Shown here: one piece after another, positions 1-9,368 of the stretch
Position numbering within the stretch: the stretch's first letter is position 1
Layout of the letters: the number at the start of each line of letters is the position of its first letter
Source of the DNA: Flavivirga aquatica
GTDB lineage: Bacteria; Bacteroidota; Bacteroidia; Flavobacteriales; Flavobacteriaceae
Direction: 5' to 3'
NCBI RefSeq assembly: GCF_001747085.1
Contig: NZ_MDJD01000034.1
Coordinates: forward strand, 434,001-498,000
Length of the DNA stretch: 64,000 nucleotides
The notes under the pieces: model-generated
What the model was told of the DNA's origin: nothing
Databases searched by the model: none
The model's input: the letters and a program-made list of their open reading frames with translations, nothing else
Translations under genes and position numbers: made by a program

Positions 1-30
1 GTAATAGTATTTAAATATCGATCTAGTATA

Positions 31-66
31 CAAAAAGAAAGTCCACTCAAGCTTATTTGAATGGAC
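31..66 (-). terminator. Hairpin terminator after the 246-aa membrane protein gene
   Basis: Read on the minus strand, an imperfect stem (GTCCA/TGGAC continued by TCAA/TTGA with one mismatch) is followed by TTTCTTTTTG. It lies about 35 bases past the stop codon of the minus-strand gene at 103-843, where a Rho-independent terminator would be expected. Confidence 0.6.
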
Positions 67-102
67 AATTCTATATTTGTTAATTCGTCGTTAGACGAAA
101 TA

Positions 103-843
103 TTATTTTTTGGTAACGCCATATGTTTTTGGCCAATTTCCGATTGTTTTTACTTCATCCATAGATCCAACTATTAAGGCATCTCCATTAACACCGTCAA
201 CAGATACTATTTGATTTTCTTGCATAACCAAATCCTTTTCTTGGTCATGTAAAATAACTTCCTTTTTTACAGAAGCTTCAAATACAGGTATATTTATATC
301 GTTTTGTTCAATAAAACCAGATTGCAAATTAAATTTAACATTTTCAACACCTGGCACATTCATCATTGTTTTGTAACGGTCTGAATTTTTAAATAAAGAA
401 TCTTTTACAGGTTTGAAACCTAAAGTATCAATAATTACAGTATCTTTCATAGTTTCTACTCCACCATATCGGGCAGTTAATTCCTCGTCAATAATTTGGC
501 TATCAGTTCGTTGGGTGATTGTGAATTTAGCCGTATCTATAAACTTAACTAGATTATCAAAATTATCTGTAAACCTTCCAGTAACCTGTCTATGAGCCAA
601 TTGTGCATCCCTAATATCCATTAAACTTTTAATTACAACTTCGTAACGTTTATTTTTAATCTTATTAAATTTAATAGGACCAGTAACAGAGTTCCAAGTT
701 TGATAACCTAAAAATACTATTAATGCCCAAAGCAATATATTTAAAACAGGTTTGAGTTTTGTAGGTATAAATTTATCAATTAGCTTAACCAAGCCAATTG
801 TAACTAGTATCACTGCAACTGCACTAAGAATAAATGTTAACAT
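103..843 (-). CDS. Conserved membrane-anchored protein of unknown function
   Basis: 246 residues. Two hydrophobic segments at about 2-22 and 32-48 put the N-terminus in the membrane. The following stretch (roughly 60-110) has the pseudopilin-like pattern of many flavobacterial unknowns: a repeated-measure region with IRDAQLAHRQVTGRFTDN. The remaining soluble part is rich in Val, Asp and Thr. No catalytic motif is visible. It is divergent from the helicase gene at 973 across a 129-bp gap and has a hairpin terminator after its stop, so it is probably a single-gene unit. I recognise it only as a conserved hypothetical of Flavobacteriia and propose no function. Confidence 0.8.
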   Translation of the reverse strand: MLTFILSAVAVILVTIGLVKLIDKFIPTKLKPVLNILLWALIVFLGYQTWNSVTGPIKFNKIKNKRYEVVIKSLMDIRDAQLAHRQVTGRFTDNFDNLVKFIDTAKFTITQRTDSQIIDEELTARYGGVETMKDTVIIDTLGFKPVKDSLFKNSDRYKTMMNVPGVENVKFNLQSGFIEQNDINIPVFEASVKKEVILHDQEKDLVMQENQIVSVDGVNGDALIVGSMDEVKTIGNWPKTYGVTKK

Positions 844-936
844 AGTATGTTTTTAATTAAAAAGTTTATTAATGGTATTTAGCAAATCTACAATTTTTTT
901 TTAATCGTAAAAACCTATGAGAGTAAAAATCATTTC

Positions 937-944
937 TATCTTTG
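937..944 (+). promoter_or_regulatory. Promoter -7 element (TATCTTTG)
   Basis: Exact match to the Bacteroidota sigma-ABfr -7 consensus TAnnTTTG, 28 bases before the start codon of the helicase at 973. No convincing -33 TTTG is seen, so the call rests on the -7 box and its position. Confidence 0.45.
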
Positions 945-972
945 AATAATTTATTAACTCGTAAAGCTCTAA

Positions 973-2400
973 ATGACCTCATCTCAATTTTATTCCCTTA
1001 TAAAACAGCAGTTTCCGTTTGAACCAACGCTAAAACAGAATATTGTTTTACAACAGTTATCTGCATTTATTTTTGAAACAGCTCCTAATGTCCTTTATTT
1101 ACTTAAAGGTTATGCAGGAACTGGTAAAACAACTATTGTAGGAGCTATAGTAACAAATTTATGGAAAGCTAAAAAAAGTGCAGTATTGATGGCTCCTACA
1201 GGTAGAGCAGCTAAAGTTATTTCTAATTATTCAGGTAATCAAGCGTTCACAATTCATAAAAAGATATATTTTCCTAAAAAAGAAAAAACAGGAGGTATTA
1301 AATTTGTTTTACAGCCTAATAAACACAAAAACACTATTTTCATTGTAGATGAAGCGTCTATGATACCAGATACACCTGGAGATTCAAAACTATTTGATAA
1401 TGGCTCTTTATTAGATGATTTAATACAATATGTGTATTCTGGACATCAATGTAAATTACTTTTAATTGGAGATACAGCACAATTGCCTCCAGTTAAATTA
1501 GATTTAAGCCCAGCTTTAGATGAAGGAAAATTAGGTTTAAATTATAATAAAGAGGTTACGAAAATGGAATTGGACGAAGTAGTACGTCAAGAACAAGATT
1601 CAGGTATACTTGTAAATGCCACAGTTTTGAGAGATGCTTTGACTTACAATATGCATGATTCATTTAAATTTGATTTAGCCAATTTTAAAGATATTATAAG
1701 ACTTATAGATGGTCATGAAATTATGGATGCTATTAATGATGCTTATGGTGACCATGGAAAAGAAGAAACAGCTATTATAGTTAGAAGTAACAAACGAGCT
1801 AACCTATATAACCAACAAATACGAAATAGAATTTTATTTAATGAAAATGAATTAACTGCTGGAGATTATTTAATGGTAGTTAAGAATAATTATTTCTGGA
1901 TAAAACCAACTACAGAAGCAGGATTTATAGCTAATGGTGATATTATAGAAGTATTAGAAATCTTTAGAATTGAAGAACTCTATGGTTTTCGCTTCGCAGA
2001 AGTTAAGGTACGTATGGTAGATTACCCTAAAATGATGCCATTTGAAACAGCATTAGTTTTAGATACTATAAATGCCGAAACACCTTCTTTATCTTACGAC
2101 GATTCTAATAAACTATATCAAGAAGTCATAAAGGATTTTGAAAATGAGACTAGTAATTACAGAAAGTTTCTAAAAGTAAAAGCAAGCAAACACTTTAATG
2201 CGTTACAAGTGAAGTTTTCTTACGCAATTACCTGTCATAAATCTCAAGGTGGGCAATGGGATACGGTTTTTGTAGAACAACCATATTTACCTAATGGCAT
2301 AGATAAAGAATATTTACGTTGGTTATATACAGCAGTTACAAGAGCTAAAAATAAATTATACCTAATTGGATTTAAAGATGAGTTTTTTGAAGAAAATTAA
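973..2400 (+). CDS. RecD/Pif1-like superfamily 1 ATP-dependent DNA helicase
   Basis: 475 residues. Walker A GYAGTGKTT lies at 46-54, motif Ia APTGRAAK at about 74-81, and Walker B VDEASM at 125-130. GDTAQLPPV (motif III) follows. The C-terminal UvrD/RecD-type part has AITCHKSQGGQWDTV and WLYTAVTRAKNKLYL, the usual motifs V and VI of RecD2/Dda-like SF1B helicases. Such proteins unwind DNA 5'-3' in repair or replication restart. It is shorter than RecD2 (about 720 residues) and has no N-terminal HhH region, matching the stand-alone AAA/exodeoxyribonuclease V-like helicases common in Bacteroidota. It is probably a single-gene transcript from the -7 box at 937. Which repair pathway it serves cannot be read from the sequence. 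Confidence 0.9.
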   Translation: MTSSQFYSLIKQQFPFEPTLKQNIVLQQLSAFIFETAPNVLYLLKGYAGTGKTTIVGAIVTNLWKAKKSAVLMAPTGRAAKVISNYSGNQAFTIHKKIYFPKKEKTGGIKFVLQPNKHKNTIFIVDEASMIPDTPGDSKLFDNGSLLDDLIQYVYSGHQCKLLLIGDTAQLPPVKLDLSPALDEGKLGLNYNKEVTKMELDEVVRQEQDSGILVNATVLRDALTYNMHDSFKFDLANFKDIIRLIDGHEIMDAINDAYGDHGKEETAIIVRSNKRANLYNQQIRNRILFNENELTAGDYLMVVKNNYFWIKPTTEAGFIANGDIIEVLEIFRIEELYGFRFAEVKVRMVDYPKMMPFETALVLDTINAETPSLSYDDSNKLYQEVIKDFENETSNYRKFLKVKASKHFNALQVKFSYAITCHKSQGGQWDTVFVEQPYLPNGIDKEYLRWLYTAVTRAKNKLYLIGFKDEFFEEN

Positions 2401-2627
2401 CTATAATCAATTTTGATAGGTTCTAAATTTTAGTTTTAAAAATTAAAAACGTTAAACAATAATTTCAATTACAAATAGTTGATTAGCTTTTCTCAGCTAT
2501 AGATCTTTACAATAGTTGTAATCTTTTATTTTTTACAAAAACTATATTTACTATTAAATTTGTCGATAATCTCAATTTATATGAAAAGTTTAATCTATTC
2601 AAACTAGAAAACCTCTAATATTTGTAC

Positions 2628-2635
2628 TATTTTTG
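2628..2635 (+). promoter_or_regulatory. Promoter -7 element (TATTTTTG) for the kdsB cluster
   Basis: TAnnTTTG match 22 bases before the kdsB ATG, at the end of a 257-bp gene-free stretch. It would drive the co-directional run kdsB to the acyltransferase ending at 6423. Confidence 0.4.
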
Positions 2636-2657
2636 AAATAGATTTGACTTATACTAT

Positions 2658-3386
2658 ATGAAAATAATTTCAATGATTCCGGCACGATATAGTGCATCAC
2701 GATTCCCTGGTAAGCTTATGCAAGATCTTGGAGGAAAAACAGTAATTCTGAGAACTTACGAAGCTACAGTTGCTACAAATTTGTTCGATGATGTTTTTGT
2801 AGTTACAGATAGTGATATTATTTATAATGAAATTGTAAATAATGGAGGAAAAGCAATAATGAGTATAAAGGAACATGATTGCGGAAGTGATAGGATAGCA
2901 GAAGCTGTTGAATCTATGGATGTTGATATCGTTATTAATGTTCAAGGAGATGAACCTTTTACAGATAAAGAGTCACTAGCTAAACTTATTGAAGTATTTA
3001 AAAAGGATCATGATAGAAATGTAGATTTAGCATCTTTAATGGTACATATTACAAATCTTGATGAGATTAATAATCCAAATACAGTTAAAGTGATTATAGA
3101 TCAATCAAATTTTGCATTATATTTTTCACGAAGTCCTATTCCTTATCCAAGAGAGAATAATGTTGGAGTAAAATATTACAAACACAAAGGCGTTTATGCT
3201 TTTAGAAAAGCCGCTATTTTGGATTTTTATAGGCTACCTATGCTGCCTTTAGAAGCTTCAGAAAAAATTGAATGTATTCGTTATCTAGAATATGGTAAAC
3301 GCATTAAAATGGTAAAAACAGACGTTCAGGGAGTTGAAATAGATACTCCTGAAGATCTAGAGCGAGCAAAAAAAATGTGGAAATAA
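2658..3386 (+). CDS. kdsB: 3-deoxy-manno-octulosonate cytidylyltransferase (CMP-Kdo synthetase)
   Basis: 242 residues, the normal length for KdsB. It activates Kdo with CTP to CMP-Kdo in the cytoplasm, the last step before Kdo is added to lipid A. The nucleotide-binding start [13 protein letters not shown] (8-20), the metal/CTP motif VQGDEPF (95-101), HKGVYAFRK (176-184) and the C-terminal DTPEDLERA (229-237) are all present and in order. It heads a tightly spaced plus-strand cluster with a HAD phosphatase and a KdnB-like dehydrogenase. In Shewanella the partner KdsB prefers 8-amino-Kdo, so the substrate here could be Kdo or Kdo8N; sequence alone does not decide. Confidence 0.95.
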   Translation: MKIISMIPARYSASRFPGKLMQDLGGKTVILRTYEATVATNLFDDVFVVTDSDIIYNEIVNNGGKAIMSIKEHDCGSDRIAEAVESMDVDIVINVQGDEPFTDKESLAKLIEVFKKDHDRNVDLASLMVHITNLDEINNPNTVKVIIDQSNFALYFSRSPIPYPRENNVGVKYYKHKGVYAFRKAAILDFYRLPMLPLEASEKIECIRYLEYGKRIKMVKTDVQGVEIDTPEDLERAKKMWK

Positions 3387-3418
3387 TTTTTAGTAATAAT
3401 AATTTTAAATAGATTTTT

Positions 3419-4123
3419 TTGATTAAAGATTACGAAAATATTAAAGTAATAGGTTTTGATGCAGATGATACCTTATGGGTAAATGAAACGTATTTTAGAG
3501 AAGCAGAAGTTAAGTTTGGTAAGTTATTATCTGAATATGAAACTTTAAATAGAATAGATCAAGAGCTTTTTAAAAAAGAAATAGGCAATTTGCCTTTGTA
3601 TGGTTATGGTGTTAAAGCTTTTGTGCTTTCAATGGTAGAATGCGCATTAGAATTATCTAATTATAATGTATCAACAAAAACCATAGAAGCTATTATGAAT
3701 ATTGGTAAAGAGATGCTTAATAAACCAGTAGAGCTACTTGATGGTGTTGAAGATGTTTTAAAAAAACTATCACAAAACTATCGCTTAATATTAGCAACTA
3801 AAGGGGATTTATTAGACCAAGAACGCAAATTAGAAAATTCAGGATTAACAAGTTATTTCCATCATATAGAGGTTTTAAGCTATAAAAGAGAAGTTAATTA
3901 TTCTAAATTATTAAATCATTTAGATATAAACCCCTCTGAATTTTTAATGATTGGAAATTCATTAAAGTCTGATGTTTTACCACTAGTTAATATTAAAGCT
4001 CATGCTATTCATGTACCATTTCATACTACTTGGGCACACGAACAAGTAAGTGAAAAAGAAAAAAATGGTAAAACATATAAAACTTTAAACTCAATTAGTG
4101 AACTTTTAAAGTTATTGGATTAA
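3419..4123 (+). CDS. HAD-superfamily hydrolase (probable phosphatase)
   Basis: 234 residues. HAD motif I is FDADDTLW at 13-20 (nucleophile Asp14, acid/base Asp16). TKGD at 127-130 carries the motif II Thr and GNSLKSD at 179-185 the motif IV acid. An alpha-helical cap occupies about 25-105, typical of class I HADs. The only usable start is TTG at 3419, because an in-frame stop lies three codons upstream; kdsB ends 32 bases before. Position beside kdsB suggests a sugar-acid phosphatase (KdsC-like role), but the subfamily differs from classical KdsC, which is capless and about 175 residues, so the substrate is open. Confidence 0.85.
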   Translation: MIKDYENIKVIGFDADDTLWVNETYFREAEVKFGKLLSEYETLNRIDQELFKKEIGNLPLYGYGVKAFVLSMVECALELSNYNVSTKTIEAIMNIGKEMLNKPVELLDGVEDVLKKLSQNYRLILATKGDLLDQERKLENSGLTSYFHHIEVLSYKREVNYSKLLNHLDINPSEFLMIGNSLKSDVLPLVNIKAHAIHVPFHTTWAHEQVSEKEKNGKTYKTLNSISELLKLLD

Positions 4124-4124
4124 T

Positions 4125-4754
4125 TTGAGAATTATCGATATAAACACCTGGAATAGAAAACAACATTATATGCATTTCTCTGCACTAGAAAATCCGTATT
4201 TTGGAGTAACTATTCCTTTTAATGTTACTAACGCATATAAAAACTCAAAGGAAAGTAATATTAACTTTTTTGCAAGATATTTACATGATAGCATGCGAGC
4301 AATTAATAGTATTGAAAATTTAAAGTATCGAATATAAAATAACAATGTTGTTGAATATAACATTATACATGCATCTCTAACATTAATGAGAGATGATAAC
4401 ACATTTGGATTTTCATTTGTTGAATATGATGAAAATTTGAATATATTTATTAAAAATTTAGAAGTTGAAAAAGAGAGAGTTAACAATACAAAAGATTTAT
4501 ATCCGCTAAAAAATGGTTTAGATTGTATACATTGTTCTGCACTTCCCTGGATTGAATTTTCTGGTCATAAAGAACCTGTTTCTGGAATTAAGGACTCTAT
4601 TCCAAAAATAGCTTTTAGTAAGGTTAGTAATGTCAATAATGAATTAATGATGAATGTATCTATTAATGTTAATCATGCTTTGGTTGATGGTTATCATGTT
4701 GGCGTTTTTTCTGAAAAATTTCAGCGATTTTTAAACCAGAAAAATTTAAAATAA
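4125..4754 (+). pseudogene. Chloramphenicol acetyltransferase-like gene interrupted by one in-frame stop
   Basis: Two open stretches, 4125-4337 and 4338-4754, lie in the same frame and are separated only by TAA at 4335-4337. Joined, they give about 209 residues, the normal length of type A CAT. The N-part has the family start pattern (INTWNRKQHYMHF, compare ISQWHRKEHFEAF of CAT). The C-part has the active-site block NHALVDGYHVG (HxxxDG) and LPWIEFSGH. The gene starts at TTG one base after the HAD stop. A single substitution, for example GAA to TAA, would explain the break. CAT-like proteins of Bacteroidota are trimeric acetyl-CoA acyltransferases, many not resistance enzymes. Readthrough or a sequencing error is possible. 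Confidence 0.85.
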
Positions 4755-4790
4755 TAGTATTTTTGACTTTTGTAAAAGAAAATAAATTAA

Positions 4791-5873
4791 ATGACTTATA
4801 AAAACTTTCCAATGGTACCAAGAGTTATTTTTGGTAGAGGTAGTTTCAATCAATTAAATGAAATTTTAGCCCCAAAGCGCTTAAACATGAATGCACCTTT
4901 TATTTTTCTGGTGGATGATGTTTTTAAGAATAATGTATGGCTAACATCTAGGATATCATTATCTTATGATGATAAAATTGTTTTTATATCTACTAAGGAA
5001 GAGCCTAAAACATCCCAAGTAGACGAGTTGGTAGAAGATATTATTTTAATGTCTAAAGAAAGACCATCTGGTATTATTGGAATTGGAGGAGGAGCATTAT
5101 TAGATTTAGCGAAAGCTGTATCTATTATGATAACTAATGAAGGAGAAGCTAAAGATTATCAAGGTTGGGATTTGGTTAAAAATCCAGCAATATATCATGT
5201 TGGAATTCCAACAATATCGGGAACAGGTGCAGAGGTTTCAAGAACTACAGTACTTACAGGACCAGACAGAAAGTTAGGAATAAATTCAGATTACACACCT
5301 TTTGATCAAGTTATTTTAGATTCAGAACTTACAAAAGATGTTCCTAAAAATCAATGGTTTTATACAGGAATGGATTGTTATATTCATTGTATAGAATCGT
5401 TAACAGGTACATATCTTAATGCGTTTAGCGAAAGTTATGGAGAGATGGCTTTAGATTTATGTAAACAAATATTTTTAGAAGATAATCTTTCTACTATTGA
5501 TGCTCAAGAAAAGCTTATGATGGCTTCATGGCATGGAGGTATGAGTATAGCATATTCTCAAGTAGGAGTTGCACATGCTATGAGTTATGGTTTATCTTAT
5601 TTATTAGGAATAAAGCATGGAGTAGGGAATTGTATTGTTTTTGATCATTTGGAAGAGTTTTACCCTGAAGGTGTTGAAGTTTTCAAACAAATGAAAATTA
5701 AACATAATATAACATTACCACAAGGAATCTGTTCTAGTTTGAGTGACAAAGAATTTGATATTATGATTGATGTTGCTTTAAGTCTTGAACCGCTTTGGGA
5801 AAATGCTATTGGTAATAATTGGAAAAAAACGATTACTAGAGAAAAATTACGAGATCTTTATCAAAAAATGTAA
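4791..5873 (+). CDS. kdnB: Iron-containing alcohol dehydrogenase, KdnB-like (Kdo 8-oxidase)
   Basis: 360 residues. Group III Fe-dependent alcohol dehydrogenase: NAD-binding GIGGGALLDLAKA (97-109), TISGTGAEVSRT (141-152), and metal-ligand positions in GMDCYIHC (193-200), AHAMSYG (261-267) and KHGVGN (275-280). Overall pattern, including YQGWDL and SDYTPFDQVILDSEL, resembles Shewanella KdnB, which oxidises C8 of Kdo before the aminotransferase KdnA makes 8-amino-Kdo. The location two genes after kdsB supports that role. No KdnA aminotransferase is in the window, so the pathway would need it elsewhere. A different alcohol substrate is the alternative. Confidence 0.8.
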   Translation: MTYKNFPMVPRVIFGRGSFNQLNEILAPKRLNMNAPFIFLVDDVFKNNVWLTSRISLSYDDKIVFISTKEEPKTSQVDELVEDIILMSKERPSGIIGIGGGALLDLAKAVSIMITNEGEAKDYQGWDLVKNPAIYHVGIPTISGTGAEVSRTTVLTGPDRKLGINSDYTPFDQVILDSELTKDVPKNQWFYTGMDCYIHCIESLTGTYLNAFSESYGEMALDLCKQIFLEDNLSTIDAQEKLMMASWHGGMSIAYSQVGVAHAMSYGLSYLLGIKHGVGNCIVFDHLEEFYPEGVEVFKQMKIKHNITLPQGICSSLSDKEFDIMIDVALSLEPLWENAIGNNWKKTITREKLRDLYQKM

Positions 5874-5874
5874 T

Positions 5875-6423
5875 ATGCAATGGTTAGCCAAACTTATTTA
5901 TTATAAAATTTTAGGTTGGCAGGTTGTTGGAAATACAAATATTTCCAAAGATACTATAAAAAAAGCTGTTATTATTGCTGTACCACATACAAGTTGGCAC
6001 GATTTCTATATTGGTATTTTATTGCGTAAAGTGGTAAATATTAATATAAATTTTATTGGCAAAAAAGAATTATTTGTATTTCCATTAGGATGGTTTTTTA
6101 AAGCTTTAGGAGGATCTCCTATTGATAGGAAATCTAATGAGAATAAAGTAGCTGCAATAGCTAAATTATTTGAAAAACATGATGAATTTAGAATGACTAT
6201 AGCTCCAGAAGGCACTCGAAAAAAAGTAAAACAATGGCGTTCTGGATTTTATTATATAGCAAAACAAGCTAATGTACCTATAATAATGATTACGTTCGAT
6301 TTTGAGAACAAACAGAACAATATTTCCGAACCTTTTTATCCTACAAACAACATATCAAAAGATTTAGAATTTATGCATGCCTTTTTTAAGGGTGTAAATG
6401 GTAAAATTTCTGAATACTCTTAA
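5875..6423 (+). CDS. Lysophospholipid acyltransferase family protein (PlsC-like)
   Basis: 182 residues from ATG at 5875, two bases after the KdnB-like stop; a longer frame opens at 5785 but would overlap that gene by 89 bases and adds a stretch without family resemblance. The acyltransferase signature HX4D is HTSWHD (38-43, catalytic His38 and Asp43), the glycerol-phosphate binding block is PEGTRKK (111-117), and GGSPIDR (79-85) lies between. Such enzymes acylate a lysolipid at the inner membrane. It ends the kdsB cluster and is followed by a terminator. In this setting it may modify an envelope lipid; the exact acceptor is unknown. Confidence 0.85.
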   Translation: MQWLAKLIYYKILGWQVVGNTNISKDTIKKAVIIAVPHTSWHDFYIGILLRKVVNININFIGKKELFVFPLGWFFKALGGSPIDRKSNENKVAAIAKLFEKHDEFRMTIAPEGTRKKVKQWRSGFYYIAKQANVPIIMITFDFENKQNNISEPFYPTNNISKDLEFMHAFFKGVNGKISEYS

Positions 6424-6540
6424 TCGTTTTATTTCTAAATGTAGTATGGCATAAATTTTGATTTAAATAATGTAACACATGAAACATAAAGTAAACAATT
6501 AAATTTGTTCTTAAAAAGAAACATGCGTTAATCCAAAAAT

Positions 6541-6575
6541 AAAAGCTACTTCTAGATTACAAGAAGTAGCTTTTT
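6541..6575. terminator. Bidirectional terminator between convergent genes
   Basis: Perfect 13-bp stem (AAAAGCTACTTCT / AGAAGTAGCTTTT) with an 8-base loop, A-tract before and T-tract after, so it works on both strands. It separates the acyltransferase (plus) from the metalloprotease (minus). Confidence 0.85.
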
Positions 6576-6594
6576 ATTATAAAGTAGTTCCTTT

Positions 6595-9189
6595 TTATTT
6601 AACTTCTTTTATAGCATTATCAATTAGTGTTCTTAAATGTTGTTTATGAGCTCTTGATGATAGATTTCCAGTCGCAGAAATCATATTTCTTATAGATTTT
6701 AAATTATATAAAGCCATAGACTTTGAATTATGAGTATACCTATTGTTTTGTTTACCTATAAGCATATTTATAAGCATGTTTGTATATTCTAATTGAAGGT
6801 TTTGTCTAAACGAATTTACACTACTATAAATATCAGACTTAAAAATGGCATTATTTAAATCTGTCATGAATAATGATAATGTATATTTATTTCCATATAA
6901 TTCCGAATCAGTAATACGTTGAAGCGTATTGAAATGCAGTAAATGGCGTAAAACATTTTTTTGATAACCAAGAACTTGACTATGAATTTTTGGATCTTCA
7001 GTAGTTTTAAAATTGAATCCTCTACGTTGCATTGCTAAATAATTATATAAATCATTAGGAGCATCAAAAGAATTAGGAGCAAAAACATATGTTTTCAATG
7101 CATTCATAGCTCTTTTTTGATCTTTAAGACTTACTGGAGTGTAAGGTTGCGTTTCTCCTTCTTGTCCAGCCATAGCTCGATCAACATAAACCCCACCGAT
7201 ATATCTAGAAATAATATCTGCAGCGCCTGCTTTCTGTCCACTTAATAAATAATAAACTCGCCTAAGTTCTTGGTATGATTTTCCATTTTTAATAAATCTA
7301 CTTTTTGCTGTTTTCATTAAATCATTAACTAATTTTATACGATCCACGGAATATTTTATAGCATCATTAGATTGATCGTCTATCATCACTCTAGGATCTA
7401 TGGCTTTACCTGGTGTTCTCATATCATCTGCATCGTTACCAAAAATAAGTTCGGGTCTTGTAGAAAGATTTAATAAATCTGATTTATCTTTTCCTGTTTT
7501 AAAAGGTGTGTAACCAAATTGAATAGCCCAAATATCGTATGGACCAACTGTTACATCATCATATTGTCCTTGTTTACTTCTATCTCTAGTTATATTTAAA
7601 GTAGCATAATCCATTACAGAAGCAGTTAAGCATTTTCCTTTAATAAATTCAGGATTAGCTAATTGTTCTGGAGAGAACAATTGACTAGCTTTCATGTTAT
7701 GATTAAGACCTAAAGTATGCCCAACTTCATGCATGATTAAAGCTAACATCGATTCTTTTTTAATGCGTTCCATTTCTAAATCTGACGCTCCAGTTGCAGA
7801 TGCTACAGTATTTGCAAACATGATGTCTTCATGCATTTGGTGTCCTAAAGAACAAAACAAACCATCATTTTTATTAAACGCTGAATAATCTTTAGTTTCA
7901 TTTAGCTTAGCCAACTCATAAACTTTATCGTAAAAAACTCTATTAGTAAAATGTGCATACTCCAGCATAATATCTGCACCTAATATTTCCCCTGTTTTTG
8001 GGTTTACAAAACTAGGACCATAACCACCAAAAGGAGGCTTGGGAGATGAAGTCCAACGAAGTACATTATACCTTATATCACCAGCATCCCAAGTAGCATC
8101 ATCTGGTTGTATTTTAACTTCCATGGCGTTTTTAAATCCAGCTTTTTCAAAGGCTTTATTCCATTGTAAGACACCATTTTTTATAGTTTCTCTCCATTCT
8201 ATTGGGGTTGAGTTTTCAATCCACCATGTTATAGGTTTTACAGGTTCAGAGATAGCCAAGTCAGGATTTTTCTTTTTCAAATTCCATCGATGTACTAAAT
8301 CACGAAAAGGTGTAGAACTTGTTGATGTTTGATCATTAACTTGAGTTGTAAAATAACCTACTCTAGGATCATCGTATCTAATTTCATAATCATTGTCAGG
8401 CATTGCAATTAAACTATGGTGTATTTTAATACTAACATTTCGTGCATCTGAAACAGCATTAGAACCCGCATTTAATACAGAAGGCGAGGAGTATACATAT
8501 TCAATAGTTAAATTTGTATTCTTAGTATAGTTCTTAATGGCGTTTATTTTGGTTTTAGTTTTGCTTAAACTCCCTAATTTGAATGCTGTTGGAGGTTGTC
8601 CTGGTGTTCTTGGACTTTTAATTTGTGATAAAATTTCACTCAAAAATAAACTATTGGCATCTATTAAATAATGTCCATTTTTTTTATCATGGGCTTTAAT
8701 TTTTATACTTGCCATGTTTCCATTACTTACATTAGCACTTTTAGATTTTGAAAGTGGGCTTTCAGGATCAAAATAAAAAGAAGTGTTTTGGGTTACAAAT
8801 TCTATTTTATTAAAATATTTTTCAATTTTGAATACTTTAGAACCTCTATAAATACCTCTATTTATTCTACTATCCATAACACCATCTGCAACTTGACTAA
8901 AATAAATAAAGTCTTTATTTATTTGATTATCAGTAATTATCATTTGTAAAGACCCTGTAATTGTATCTTGATAGATGGTAAATAGTCCTTCTATTTTCTT
9001 ACAAGACTTGGTTAAACTTTTTATAGTTTTTTCTTTAAGTTTAGGTCTTTTATTTAATAGAGTTTCAGAGGTTTCATCTTTTTTCTTTTTCTTTCTATTT
9101 TGCGCATTCATATCATTTGGCAAAATAAAAAGCACTAAACATAAAGCAATACATATTTTAGTATATGTTTTTAATTTACTTAATTTCAT
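6595..9189 (-). CDS. Secreted zinc-dependent metalloprotease (DUF5117/DUF5118/DUF4953 type)
   Basis: 864 residues with an N-terminal signal peptide (hydrophobic 11-24, cleavage near NAQ). The family order is a DUF5118-like N-part with a lysine-rich start, a DUF5117 beta-rich middle, and a metzincin-like DUF4953 part. The zinc site HEVGHTLGLNHN is at about 485-496, giving the extended HExxHxxGxxH of metzincins. Length fits the family (about 800-900). These enzymes are abundant in Bacteroidota and are presumed periplasmic or surface proteases; the substrates are not established. It stands alone, with a shared terminator downstream and a 179-bp divergent gap upstream. No sorting domain is seen at the C-terminus. 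Confidence 0.9.
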   Translation of the reverse strand: MKLSKLKTYTKICIALCLVLFILPNDMNAQNRKKKKKDETSETLLNKRPKLKEKTIKSLTKSCKKIEGLFTIYQDTITGSLQMIITDNQINKDFIYFSQVADGVMDSRINRGIYRGSKVFKIEKYFNKIEFVTQNTSFYFDPESPLSKSKSANVSNGNMASIKIKAHDKKNGHYLIDANSLFLSEILSQIKSPRTPGQPPTAFKLGSLSKTKTKINAIKNYTKNTNLTIEYVYSSPSVLNAGSNAVSDARNVSIKIHHSLIAMPDNDYEIRYDDPRVGYFTTQVNDQTSTSSTPFRDLVHRWNLKKKNPDLAISEPVKPITWWIENSTPIEWRETIKNGVLQWNKAFEKAGFKNAMEVKIQPDDATWDAGDIRYNVLRWTSSPKPPFGGYGPSFVNPKTGEILGADIMLEYAHFTNRVFYDKVYELAKLNETKDYSAFNKNDGLFCSLGHQMHEDIMFANTVASATGASDLEMERIKKESMLALIMHEVGHTLGLNHNMKASQLFSPEQLANPEFIKGKCLTASVMDYATLNITRDRSKQGQYDDVTVGPYDIWAIQFGYTPFKTGKDKSDLLNLSTRPELIFGNDADDMRTPGKAIDPRVMIDDQSNDAIKYSVDRIKLVNDLMKTAKSRFIKNGKSYQELRRVYYLLSGQKAGAADIISRYIGGVYVDRAMAGQEGETQPYTPVSLKDQKRAMNALKTYVFAPNSFDAPNDLYNYLAMQRRGFNFKTTEDPKIHSQVLGYQKNVLRHLLHFNTLQRITDSELYGNKYTLSLFMTDLNNAIFKSDIYSSVNSFRQNLQLEYTNMLINMLIGKQNNRYTHNSKSMALYNLKSIRNMISATGNLSSRAHKQHLRTLIDNAIKEVK

Positions 9190-9368
9190 GTTAATTAAAT
9201 GATTTTTAAGGATGTGAAATCCAGTTTAATTTATTTATAAAAGTTAGCCACTATAAAATTAGATATAAAGTGAGGGTTATTGTCTTATAAATATGTTAAA
9301 AGACAATTCGGATTTATATTATATAATAAAGTTGATATTAAATAGTTAAATTATATATCTTTATATGC

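Noticed and set aside
6006-6215. Small antisense and out-of-frame ORFs inside strong genes (such as this one, 8039-8332, 21392-21799, 58765-58983)
   Set aside because: They lie fully within well-supported genes in other frames, lack family motifs and have random composition; treated as shadows.
5785-6423. Longer start for the PlsC-like acyltransferase
   Set aside because: It would overlap the KdnB-like gene by 89 bases and its extra 30 residues do not fit the family; ATG at 5875 follows the previous stop directly.
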